Part shown: positions 10,519 to 18,000 of the stretch, piece after piece
Numbering within the stretch: position 1 is the first letter of the stretch
How the letters are laid out: each line of letters opens with the position of its first letter
Origin: Pelagibacterium lacus
GTDB lineage: Bacteria > Pseudomonadota > Alphaproteobacteria > Rhizobiales > Devosiaceae
DNA: 40,654 bases
Assembly: GCF_003345525.1 (NCBI RefSeq)
Contig: NZ_QQNH01000026.1
Coordinates: 1-40,654 of the forward strand
Reading direction: 5' to 3'
Made by a program: the position numbers and the translations under genes
Notes under the pieces: model-generated
What the model saw: only the letters and a program-made list of their open reading frames with translations
What the model was told of the DNA's origin: nothing
Databases searched by the model: none

Positions 10519-10764
10519 ATGTCGCACGTACATGCCCGTACGGAGAGCGCGATGTTGCGCGTATCCGTCGAAACCCTCATCGCCGAACACGGCAAATGGA
10601 GCGTCGTCATCATGGCCCTCAGGGCGATGGCGCGCAGCAAGCGGCAGGTGCAAAGGGTCCGCTCCAGCGACCTGCCGATCGCCATCCGCCGCGACATCGG
10701 CCTGCCGGCAATCGTCGACCCGCCTAGCAGGCCGATGGTGCTCACGGTCTACAGCCGCTTCTGA
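10519..10764 (+). CDS. Small basic protein with a DUF1127-like tail, function unknown
   Basis: An 81-residue protein with GGAG seven bases before the ATG and a strong terminator 25 bases after the stop, both supporting a real gene. The C-terminal part (RSSDLPIAIRRDIGLP) resembles the short Arg-rich motif ending in DIGL of DUF1127-type proteins, which are small alphaproteobacterial regulators with RNA-related roles in some species. The resemblance is by eye only. The N-terminal half (VETLIAEHGKWSVVIMALRAMARSKRQVQR) is a predicted amphipathic, basic helix. A second ATG at 10552 would give a 70-residue form. Confidence 0.55.
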   Translation: MSHVHARTESAMLRVSVETLIAEHGKWSVVIMALRAMARSKRQVQRVRSSDLPIAIRRDIGLPAIVDPPSRPMVLTVYSRF

Positions 10765-10789
10765 GCGCCGTCGGCGGAAAAGGAAAGGG

Positions 10790-10823
10790 GGCGGAGCCGT
10801 TGGGGCTCCGCCTCTGTTTTTTT
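10790..10823 (+). terminator. Strong intrinsic terminator
   Basis: A perfect 9-bp stem ggcggagcc/ggctccgcc with a five-base loop is followed by tctgttttttt. It is placed to end the transcript carrying the 81-residue small protein. Confidence 0.9.
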
Positions 10824-10861
10824 GGGGGGACGAAATGGGCGGGGGCTTTTTTACTGGCGCT

Positions 10862-11000
10862 GCGCCCCCCTCATCCGACCGCTTCGCGGCCACCTTCTCC
10901 CACCAGGGGAGAAGGGAAGAATGAGGCAGCGGCAAGCCTTCCTTCTCCCCTGGTGGGAGAAGGTGGATCGCCCGGAGGGCGAGACGGATGAGGGGGGCGC
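10862..11000. repeat. Large imperfect inverted repeat (REP/BIME-like)
   Basis: Outer arms of 16 bp (gcgcccccctcatccg and its complement, 10862-10877 and 10985-11000) and perfect inner arms of 25 bp (10891-10915 and 10941-10965, beginning caccttctccc) enclose a 25-base centre. Between the arms the two sides diverge (gcttcgcggc against gcccggagggc). Elements with ctcatccg and ccttctccc blocks are widespread between genes in Alphaproteobacteria (recalled, not searched). It sits between the convergent small gene and tag, where the long hairpin could stop transcription from either side. Confidence 0.85.
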
Positions 11001-11018
11001 TGAGCTGCCGCATTCCCC

Positions 11019-11627
11019 TCACGGCTTCACGAACCTGTCCCGCTGGCGTTCCACTGCGGCGCGGGCGGTGCAGGTGGCGATGTGGTCGTTGACGAGGCCC
11101 ATGGCCTGCATGAAGGCGTAGCAGGTGGTGGGGCCGACAAAGGTGAAGCCGCGCCGCTTGAGGTCTTTCGACAGGCTCACCGAGGCCGGGGTGGTGGCGA
11201 GGGTGCGCAGATGCTCCCAGCCCAGATCGGTGGGCCGGTCGGCCGGGGCCGGCTCGAAACGCCAGAAATAGGCAGCGAGCGAACCGAATTCCGTCCGCAG
11301 CGCCTGCGCCTGGCGGGCATTGTTGATGGTCGAGACGACCTTGCCGCGATGGCGCACGATACCGGCATCGGCGAGAAGGCGCGCGATGTCGGCATCGCCG
11401 AAACCGGCCACCCGGTCGATGTCGAAGCCGGCGAAGGCGGCGCGGAAATTCTCGCGCTTGCGCAATATGGTCAGCCAGGAGAGGCCGGACTGGAAGCCTT
11501 CCAGGCACAGCTTTTCGAAAAGGCGGGTGTCGTCGGCGACGGGGAACCCCCATTCGGTGTCGTGATAGTGCTGGTAGAGGGGATCGCTGCCGGGCCAGGG
11601 GCAGCGGATCGTTTCGGTCTCGGTCAC
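11019..11627 (-). CDS. tag: DNA-3-methyladenine glycosylase I
   Basis: A 202-residue base-excision repair enzyme that removes 3-methyladenine from alkylated DNA. The zinc-site residues expected for Tag are present: Cys9 (IRCPWPGSD), His22 (YHDTEWG) and the C-terminal His and Cys in VNDHIATC. Glu43 in CLEGFQSGLSW corresponds to the E. coli base-recognition Glu38. The length is typical (E. coli 187). The gene is alone on the minus strand and ends next to the large inverted repeat. It diverges from the L,D-transpeptidase gene. Confidence 0.95.
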   Translation of the reverse strand: MTETETIRCPWPGSDPLYQHYHDTEWGFPVADDTRLFEKLCLEGFQSGLSWLTILRKRENFRAAFAGFDIDRVAGFGDADIARLLADAGIVRHRGKVVSTINNARQAQALRTEFGSLAAYFWRFEPAPADRPTDLGWEHLRTLATTPASVSLSKDLKRRGFTFVGPTTCYAFMQAMGLVNDHIATCTARAAVERQRDRFVKP

Positions 11628-11755
11628 GCGAATCGCCTCCTTTTTAAGCTCGCGGCAACCATAGGGGCGAGCACAGATTTAACCATCCTGTTTGACGCAA
11701 TGTTTTCCTCGCGGGCGGAGACTGCCCCCAACCAACCGCCCCCCTGGAGATGGCC

Positions 11756-12370
11756 ATGGCCCGCATGCTCCCTGCCCTCGTGACGCTTCTGGCGCTGGCC
11801 CTGCCGGCCCAGGCGGCATCGCCCTATCGCGGCTATATGGACACCATGTTCGGACCGCCCGCCGGGGTGGAACTGACGCGGCAGCGGCCGCAGCACATGC
11901 TGCAATACCAGACCGACTATGTGAGCCACCCCATGTGGCTGCGCCAGGTGGTCGCCTATTCCACCTCCGAATCGCCGGGCACGCTGGTCATCGATACGCG
12001 GCAGCATTTCCTCTATCTGGTGCTGCCGGACGGCAAGGCCATGCGCTATGGCATCGGGGTGGCGCGCACGGGATTCGAATGGAGCGGGACGCACAGGGTG
12101 ACGCGCAAGGCGGAATGGCCGAGCTGGACGCCGCCGGCGGAGATGCATGCGCGCCAGCCGGGCCTGCCCAGCTTCATGCCGGGCGGACCCAACAACCCCA
12201 TGGGCGCGCGAGCGCTCTATCTCGGCTCGACGCTTTATCGCATCCACGGCACCAACGAGCCGTGGACCATCGGCCGCTCGGTGTCTTCGGGCTGCATCCG
12301 CATGACCAATCAGGACGTGATCGATCTTTACAACCGGGTGCCGGTGGGCGCCAAGGTGATCGTGGTCTGA
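11756..12370 (+). CDS. Secreted L,D-transpeptidase (YkuD domain)
   Basis: A 204-residue exported protein. A signal peptide (MARMLPALVTLLALALPAQA) is followed by a YkuD catalytic domain from about residue 75 with the diagnostic HGTNEPWTIGRSVSSGCIRM, in which the Cys is the nucleophile and the first His its partner. Such enzymes form 3-3 peptidoglycan crosslinks or attach proteins to the wall in the periplasm; Hyphomicrobiales carry many paralogues. The second of two ATGs is taken because GGAG stands six bases before it and directly abuts the first. It is monocistronic, with tRNA-His converging from the other side. Confidence 0.92.
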   Translation: MARMLPALVTLLALALPAQAASPYRGYMDTMFGPPAGVELTRQRPQHMLQYQTDYVSHPMWLRQVVAYSTSESPGTLVIDTRQHFLYLVLPDGKAMRYGIGVARTGFEWSGTHRVTRKAEWPSWTPPAEMHARQPGLPSFMPGGPNNPMGARALYLGSTLYRIHGTNEPWTIGRSVSSGCIRMTNQDVIDLYNRVPVGAKVIVV

Positions 12371-12381
12371 GGGAAGTAGGG

Positions 12382-12458
12382 TGGTACCGTCGCCCCGAAT
12401 TGAACGGGGGACCTCTAGATCCACAATCTAGCGCTCTAACCAACTGAGCTACGACGGC
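12382..12458 (-). tRNA. tRNA-His (anticodon GTG)
   Basis: The minus strand folds into a 77-base cloverleaf with the CCA end encoded. The acceptor stem pairs GCCGTCG with CGACGGT (G1-U72 wobble). The D-arm is GCTCAGTTGGTTAGAGC. The anticodon stem is CTAGA/TCTAG with loop TTGTGGA, giving GTG. The T-arm is CCCCG TTCAATT CGGGG. The discriminator is A73 and the base before G1 is T, so the near-universal G-1:C73 identity pair is absent. This is the known pattern of one alphaproteobacterial clade. Confidence 0.97.
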
Positions 12459-12511
12459 ATGGGTGCTGGGACATCATCGGGCACCTGCGGCACCGTCCCG
12501 AAACGCGGCGG

Positions 12512-12540
12512 ACCATAGGGCGAGTTGGCGGCAAAGACAA
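12512..12540 (-). promoter_or_regulatory. Predicted promoter of tRNA-His
   Basis: On the minus strand TTGTCT (12535-12540) and TATGGT (12512-12517) are 17 bases apart, giving a predicted transcription start roughly 45 bases before the tRNA. No better pair was seen in the 250 bases upstream. Confidence 0.5.
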
Positions 12541-12716
12541 GCCGGTTTGGCGACGGAAGAACACTTTTTGCCGCCGGGGCGGGCTTAACCATCACCGGCG
12601 ATTGATCGGGGGCAATCGGGTTTGCGCATGGACCGGCCGGGGGAGTCCCTATATTTAAGGTTTCATCAACCTTTAGCGTCGGCCCGATGCCGGAAATGCA
12701 GCGATATCGAAGGGTC

Positions 12717-15005
12717 ATGAGCGAAGACCGGACCAATTTGCCCCAGATGGCGCCCCTCGCCAGGCTCGCGGACGATCCGCGGCCGGCCTGGGTGTGGCCG
12801 GGCGATGGCCGGCCGGCGATCTGGCACAACCGGGCGGCGGAATTGTTCGGGGCGAGGCTCACCCCCGAGGGCCTCGAAACCGTCCGCGATCTCAAGCCGG
12901 TGCGCGGGCAGGCCAGCCGCATCCTGCGCATGGGGCTGGTGGGCCGGACCATGCGCTCGCGCCTGCAGTTCATCGCCGGCCGCAAGCCGCTCTCGGCCAC
13001 CTGCGAATGCACGCCGATCGCGCTGCCCGAGGGCGAGGTGCACCTGCTGGTCGTCGCCGTCGAACCGATTGCCGAGGAGATTCTGGCGGCCGCACCGCCG
13101 GCCGCGCCAGCGCCGGATGGGGTGGCCGAACCCGCCGAAGCGCCGGAGGAACCGGACGCGCCGCCGCAGACGCTGGCCGGGCTGGTGGACCGGCTGGGGC
13201 GGCATGAGGCGCTGTTCGAGGCGGTGGCCGAAGAGGACGAGACGCCGCCCGCCCCACCGAACGATATTCCCGGACGCGACTATGCCGCGATCGCATATGA
13301 CGCGACGCTGGAGGCCGACGCAGAGCGCGGGTCCGACTGGGGCGAGGAGGACCCCACCCGGATCGAGGAACAGGCCTTTGCCGCCGACAGCGCCGCCGAC
13401 ACGGGGCCGACCCGGCTCTGGCAGGTGACCGGGCGCGGGCTGGCGCGGGCCGACGAGCCGCCGGCGGCCGAGGAGGACGCGGTTTCCGAGCCGGAAGGGC
13501 CCGAGATCGACCAGGCCTCGCGCTATAATTTCGAGGAGCTGTCGCGCATCCTCACCGACCGGGTGGGGCGCGAGGAGCCCCCTGCCCCATCGCCCGCACC
13601 GCCTCCCGAGACCCGGCCCACGGCGGCGCTGCTGGCGCTGAGCGAGGAGGCGATGGTGCTCAACCGGCTGCCGCTGGGCATCCTCATCTTCCGCGATCAG
13701 GACATCCTGTTCGTCAACCGCGCGCTGGTCGACCTCACCGGGCATGGGAGCGCCGGGCAATTGCGCAGCCTGGGGCTTTCGGCGCTGCTGCCCATGGTGG
13801 ACGGCGCCGAGCCGGCCGGTCCGGTGACGCAATTGCTGCGCCGGGACGGCTCGAAACTGGCGGTCAATGCGCGGCTCAATGCCATCACCTGGCAGGGGCG
13901 GCCCGGCTTCATGCTGACGGCGCAGCCCAATGAAATCGAGCCCCTGCGCGAAGCCGAGGTGCGCCAGTTCGCCGAATTGTGGGCCAGGACGGCCAATTAC
14001 GGCTTCGTCACCGCCGACCGGGCCGGGGTGATCACCGGGCATGTGCCGCAGCGCCATGGCCGGGCGGTGGCCGAGGGCGCGCCGCTCAACCTGCTGGTGG
14101 CCATGGGCGATCATTCGGCGCTGCGCCATTTCCTCGCCCTGCCGGCCCGGTTCGCCGGGGATGCGCGGCCCGCCATCGCGCTCAAGGGCACCCAGGCGGG
14201 GGAAACGCTGACGCTGTTCGCCGAGGGCCGCGCCGGGATCGTCACCGGCTATTTCGGGCTGATCGGGGCGGCGGGCGCCCGCGAGCCCGCCCCGCGCGGC
14301 AGCCTGCCCACGGCGGCGCTGAGCCGGATCACCCGCGGGCTGCGGCGACCACTCAACACGGTTTCGGGCTTTTCCGAACTGATGGCCACCGAGGCCTTCG
14401 GGCCGCTGACCAATCCGCGCTATCTCGAATATGCCCGCGACATCCGCGCCGCCGGGGCCGAGATCGGCGACCTGGCCGATGAATTGGACGATTATATCCG
14501 CATCGCCGAGGGCGCGCTGCCGTTGGCGCCGGCCGATGTGGACATTGCGAGCCTCCTCGCCTCCTCGCTCGTGCGGGTGCGCGGGCAGGCCAGCAAGGCG
14601 CGGGTGCTGTTGCGCAGCGCCATCTCCGAGCGCCTGCCCTATGTGCGGGTGGACGCCACGACGCTGAAGCAGGCCGTGCTCAACATGCTGGCCAGCGCCA
14701 TCAGCGAGGGCGGCGAAGGCAGCCGCGTGGTGCTCTCGGCGCAGGTGGAAGAGGACGGCTCGGTGGTGATCCATGTGCGCGACACCGCCAAGGGCCCCAA
14801 TGCGCTGGCCGAGAAATTCGTGGTGTTCCGCGACGGAATCGGGGCCGATGGCGCCGAACGGGTACCGACGCAATCGAGCATCGGGCTGACCCTCACCCGC
14901 TCGCTGGTGGCGGTCAATGCCTGCTCGCTCAGCCTCGAACCGTCGAGCGAAAGCGGCACGCTGATGATGCTGACCATACCGGCCAGCCTGGTGGTGAAGG
15001 CTTAG
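12717..15005 (+). CDS. PAS-domain pseudo-histidine kinase (PdhS/DivL-like architecture)
   Basis: A 762-residue soluble protein with an N-terminal PAS-like region (about 15-115), a long acidic Ala/Pro-rich linker (120-300), a second PAS domain (about 305-405, LNRLPLGILIFRDQDILFVNRAL) and a HisKA-HATPase-like C-terminus. The family's SHELRTPLN motif reads TRGLRRPLN, so the phosphoacceptor His is Arg540. The N-box is LNMLASAI (Mg-binding Asn is Ser660), the first glycine box is DTAKGPN instead of DTGxG, and the second is SSIGLTL. It is therefore unlikely to bind ATP or autophosphorylate normally. The layout recalls the cell-cycle kinases PdhS and DivL, and DivL also lacks the histidine. A signalling or scaffold role is inferred. 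The start is uncertain: in-frame ATGs at 12687 and 12696 are possible. Confidence 0.85.
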   Translation: MSEDRTNLPQMAPLARLADDPRPAWVWPGDGRPAIWHNRAAELFGARLTPEGLETVRDLKPVRGQASRILRMGLVGRTMRSRLQFIAGRKPLSATCECTPIALPEGEVHLLVVAVEPIAEEILAAAPPAAPAPDGVAEPAEAPEEPDAPPQTLAGLVDRLGRHEALFEAVAEEDETPPAPPNDIPGRDYAAIAYDATLEADAERGSDWGEEDPTRIEEQAFAADSAADTGPTRLWQVTGRGLARADEPPAAEEDAVSEPEGPEIDQASRYNFEELSRILTDRVGREEPPAPSPAPPPETRPTAALLALSEEAMVLNRLPLGILIFRDQDILFVNRALVDLTGHGSAGQLRSLGLSALLPMVDGAEPAGPVTQLLRRDGSKLAVNARLNAITWQGRPGFMLTAQPNEIEPLREAEVRQFAELWARTANYGFVTADRAGVITGHVPQRHGRAVAEGAPLNLLVAMGDHSALRHFLALPARFAGDARPAIALKGTQAGETLTLFAEGRAGIVTGYFGLIGAAGAREPAPRGSLPTAALSRITRGLRRPLNTVSGFSELMATEAFGPLTNPRYLEYARDIRAAGAEIGDLADELDDYIRIAEGALPLAPADVDIASLLASSLVRVRGQASKARVLLRSAISERLPYVRVDATTLKQAVLNMLASAISEGGEGSRVVLSAQVEEDGSVVIHVRDTAKGPNALAEKFVVFRDGIGADGAERVPTQSSIGLTLTRSLVAVNACSLSLEPSSESGTLMMLTIPASLVVKA

Positions 15006-16063
15006 AGTAGTTCCCGATCCGGTTGAACCGGATCGACGGGGGCCGCCACGCCGCCCGAGCCCATGGGCTTTCCGGCTTCATCGAAGCGGTGATAGAGATC
15101 GCCCTTGGGCGAGAAGCTGATGGTATCGCCCGAATGGTAGGGCGTCTTGCCGTCCTGACGGACGATCACCGCCTCGTCCTGGCCGATATCGGCATAGATG
15201 TAGCTGTCGGACCCCAGATCTTCGGAATAGATCACCTTGCCCGACCAGGCGCCCTTGCCATCGGGGAGGACTTCCATGTGCTCTGGGCGCACGCCGACCG
15301 TCGCGGCCTTATAGGGCGCCGCGTTCGGGCCGGTGAGGAAATTCATCTGGGGCGAGCCGATGAAGCCGGCGACGAACAGCGATTGCGGGTGGTCGTAGAG
15401 CTCCATGGGGGTGCCGACCTGCATCACCACGCCGTCCTTGAGCACCACGATCCGGTCGGCGAGGGTCATGGCTTCGACCTGGTCATGGGTGACGTAGATC
15501 ATCGTGGTATCGGGCAGGGATTCCTTGAGCTTGGCGATCTCCATGCGGGTGGCCACGCGCAGGGCGGCGTCGAGATTGGAGAGCGGCTCATCGAACAGGA
15601 AGACCTGCGGATTGCGCACGATGGCGCGGCCGATGGCGACGCGCTGGCGCTGCCCGCCCGACAGGGCCTTGGGCAGGCGGTCGAGATAGGGCGAAAGCTG
15701 CAGCATGTCGGCGGCGGCGCGGACCTTCTTTTCGATCTCGGCCCTGGGCGTGCGGGTGAGTTTCAAGGAATAGGCCATGTTGTCGAACACGGTCATATGC
15801 GGATAGAGCGCATAGGACTGGAACACCATGGCGATGCCGCGCTTGGAGGGCGCCACATCGTTGACCACGCGCCCGCCGATCTCGAGCTGGCCGGCCGAAA
15901 TGGTTTCGAGCCCGGAAATGGTGCGCAGCAGGGTGGATTTGCCGCAGCCTGAGGGGCCCACGAAGACGATGAACTCGCCGGACCTGATGTCGAGATTGAT
16001 GTCCTTGAGCACTTCGATATTGCCGTAGCGCTTGTAAAGGCCGGTGATCTTCAAGTCCGACAT
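15002..16063 (-). CDS. aglK: Alpha-glucoside ABC transporter ATP-binding protein
   Basis: A 353-residue CUT1-type ATPase (MalK/UgpC family) that powers alpha-glucoside import. It has Walker A GPSGCGKST, Q-loop MVFQSYALYPHMT, signature LSGGQRQR, Walker B VFLFDEPLSNLD and switch His in VTHDQ, then a C-terminal TOBE regulatory domain from about residue 240. GGAGG precedes the start. It lies 25 bases behind aglA in the same order as in Sinorhizobium (aglA-aglK). Its stop codon overlaps that of the convergent pseudo-kinase gene by three to four bases, leaving no room for a terminator. Confidence 0.93.
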   Translation of the reverse strand: MSDLKITGLYKRYGNIEVLKDINLDIRSGEFIVFVGPSGCGKSTLLRTISGLETISAGQLEIGGRVVNDVAPSKRGIAMVFQSYALYPHMTVFDNMAYSLKLTRTPRAEIEKKVRAAADMLQLSPYLDRLPKALSGGQRQRVAIGRAIVRNPQVFLFDEPLSNLDAALRVATRMEIAKLKESLPDTTMIYVTHDQVEAMTLADRIVVLKDGVVMQVGTPMELYDHPQSLFVAGFIGSPQMNFLTGPNAAPYKAATVGVRPEHMEVLPDGKGAWSGKVIYSEDLGSDSYIYADIGQDEAVIVRQDGKTPYHSGDTISFSPKGDLYHRFDEAGKPMGSGGVAAPVDPVQPDRELL

Positions 16064-16088
16064 CGTTCCTCCCTCCAGAGCATTCGCC

Positions 16089-17771
16089 CTATGTCATGTG
16101 TCCAATATAGGAGCCGTAAGGCCCGAAACTCAACCGATTGCCGGCCAGGACCGCGTCCGCTCCCGGCGCCCCCGCCGCGCTGAGCGCCAGCCCGGCATCG
16201 AGCTCGACCATCATGTCATGGGGGGTCATGTTGAAGGCGCAGAACAGCGATTGCCCCTCATGGGTGCGGATGAAGGCCAGGACCCCTTCGGGCATGGTCT
16301 CGACCAGATCCAGATCGCCCTTGGCAAAGATCGGATGCTCGCGGCGAAAGCGCAGCACGGCGCGATAGAAGGAGAGGGTCGAGGCTTCGACATTGTCCTG
16401 CTGGTCGACGGCGTGGACCAGATGCTGGGCCGGCACGGGTAGCCAGGTGCGGTTGGCGGTGGAAAAACCGCCATTGCGCACATGGGCCTGCCAGACCATG
16501 GGGGTGCGGCAGCCATCGCGGCCCTTGAACTCGGGCCAGAACTCGATGCCATAGGGATCGACCAGATCCTCATAGGCGATCTCGGCCTCAGTCAGCCCCA
16601 GCTCCTCGCCCTGATAGAGGCAGACCGAACCGCGCATGGTGAGCAGCATGAGCGCGGCCTGGCGGGTCAGCCGCTCCTCGAAACCGTGCGGCGCCCAGCG
16701 CGAGACGTGGCGCACCACGTCATGGTTGGAAAAGGCGAGGCAGATCCAGCCATCGGGCGCCTTCTCGCGGGTGGTGCGCAGCGCATCGGCGAAATGGGCG
16801 GCGGTGTAGTGCCCGCCGAGATAGTCGAAGGTGTAGCACATATGCAGCATGTCATCGCCCGAGGTGTATTGGGCGATGATTTCGAGCTGGTGCTGGGCGT
16901 CGCCGATCTCCCCCACCGTGGTGGTGCCGGGATATTCGTCCATCAGTTGGCGCACGCGCTTGAGGAACAGAAGGTTCTCCGGCCGGCTCTTGTCGTAGAT
17001 ATGCTCCTGCAGGTTGTAGGGATTGACCGCCGGCGCGGTCGAGGCGTTGAAATCCTCCGGGCGCACGGGCGGATTGGCTTCGAGCCCCACGGAATGGAAG
17101 TAGAAATTCACCGTATCGAGGCGGAAGCCGTCGACGCCGCGCTCGAGCCAGAAGCGCATCTCGGCCAGCAGCGCGTCCTGCACGTCCGGATTGTGGAAAT
17201 TGAGGTCGGGCTGGGAGACGAGGAAGTTGTGCAGGTAATACTGCATGCGCCGCCCGTCCCATTGCCAGGCGGAGCCGCCGAAGATCGACAGCCAGTTGTT
17301 GGGCGGGCTGCCATCGGGCTTGGGATCGGCCCACACATACCAGTCGGCCTTTTCATTGGTGCGCGACAGGCGGCTTTCGGCGAACCAGGAATGGCGGTCC
17401 GAGGAATGGGAGATCACCTGATCGATCATAACCTTGAGGCCGAGGGAATGGGCCTTTTCCACCAGCCGGTCGAAATCCTCGAGGGTGCCGAAGATGGGGT
17501 CGATGTCGCGGTAATTGGCGACATCATAGCCGAAATCCTTCATGGGCGAGGTAAAGACCGGGGAGAGCCAGATGGCATCGACCCCCAGATCGGCCACATA
17601 TTCGAGCCGCGAGGTGATGCCGACCAGATCGCCCACCCCGTCATTGTTGTGATCCTGGAACGAGCGCGGATAGATCTGGTAGATCACCGCGCCGCGCCAC
17701 CAGTCCCGGGCGGCGGGAGAGGTGTCTTCGGGATGGACGTACTGACTGGCCTCGGACGCAAAATAACTCAT
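16089..17771 (-). CDS. aglA: GH13 alpha-glucosidase of the agl operon
   Basis: A 560-residue cytoplasmic glycosidase that should split imported alpha-glucosides such as sucrose, maltose or trehalose. Family GH13 landmarks are WWRGAVIYQIYPRSFQDHNNDG near residue 25, the nucleophile Asp in GFRLDTVNFYF, the acid Glu in TTVGEIGD and the third acidic residue in FSNHDVVRH. There is no signal peptide, which fits hydrolysis after ABC import. The ATG start is preferred over a GTG four codons upstream, which directly abuts the GGGGGA ribosome site. It is co-transcribed with aglK. Because aglR lies between it and aglG on the other strand, it needs its own promoter, and the operator at 17845 is positioned for that. 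Confidence 0.92.
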   Translation of the reverse strand: MSYFASEASQYVHPEDTSPAARDWWRGAVIYQIYPRSFQDHNNDGVGDLVGITSRLEYVADLGVDAIWLSPVFTSPMKDFGYDVANYRDIDPIFGTLEDFDRLVEKAHSLGLKVMIDQVISHSSDRHSWFAESRLSRTNEKADWYVWADPKPDGSPPNNWLSIFGGSAWQWDGRRMQYYLHNFLVSQPDLNFHNPDVQDALLAEMRFWLERGVDGFRLDTVNFYFHSVGLEANPPVRPEDFNASTAPAVNPYNLQEHIYDKSRPENLLFLKRVRQLMDEYPGTTTVGEIGDAQHQLEIIAQYTSGDDMLHMCYTFDYLGGHYTAAHFADALRTTREKAPDGWICLAFSNHDVVRHVSRWAPHGFEERLTRQAALMLLTMRGSVCLYQGEELGLTEAEIAYEDLVDPYGIEFWPEFKGRDGCRTPMVWQAHVRNGGFSTANRTWLPVPAQHLVHAVDQQDNVEASTLSFYRAVLRFRREHPIFAKGDLDLVETMPEGVLAFIRTHEGQSLFCAFNMTPHDMMVELDAGLALSAAGAPGADAVLAGNRLSFGPYGSYIGHMT

Positions 17772-17844
17772 CGCCGGGCGCACTCCCCCAAAATGGCCGG
17801 CTCGCGGCTGGCGCCGCCGTCCGGTGCAAAGATCGCACTTGCTT

Positions 17845-17858
17845 CCAAAACGTTTTGG
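17845..17858. promoter_or_regulatory. Predicted AglR operator between aglA and aglR
   Basis: A perfect 14-bp palindrome CCAAAACGTTTTGG of LacI-family type with a central CG. It is identical to one of the two sites upstream of aglE. It lies 74 bases before aglA and 142 before aglR, so it can control both divergent genes. A weak plus-strand promoter (TTGCTT 17839, AGAATC 17862) would straddle it. Confidence 0.85.
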
Positions 17859-18000
17859 ATCAGAATCCTTACGCTGGAGCCGCCAGCGGCGTCAACCGGG
17901 ACTTGCATTGCCCGCCCCAATATTGTGCAAGGGCCGCAAAGGCGGGAGACGGCGCGGCACGGGGCGTTCGCACCGCACGGGACCGAGGAGCCCGCAACAG

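Noticed and set aside
10862-11000. Insertion sequence or CRISPR element
   Set aside because: There is one inverted repeat, no transposase frame, no target duplication and no regular spacers.
12666-14873. Minus-strand 735-codon frame opposite the pseudo-kinase gene
   Set aside because: The translation is Arg, Gly and Pro rich with no domain, while the plus strand encodes PAS and kinase-like sequence in a continuous frame.
16100-18000. Long plus-strand frame across aglA leading into aglR
   Set aside because: Composition is that of an antisense shadow, and the GH13 motifs on the minus strand are clear.
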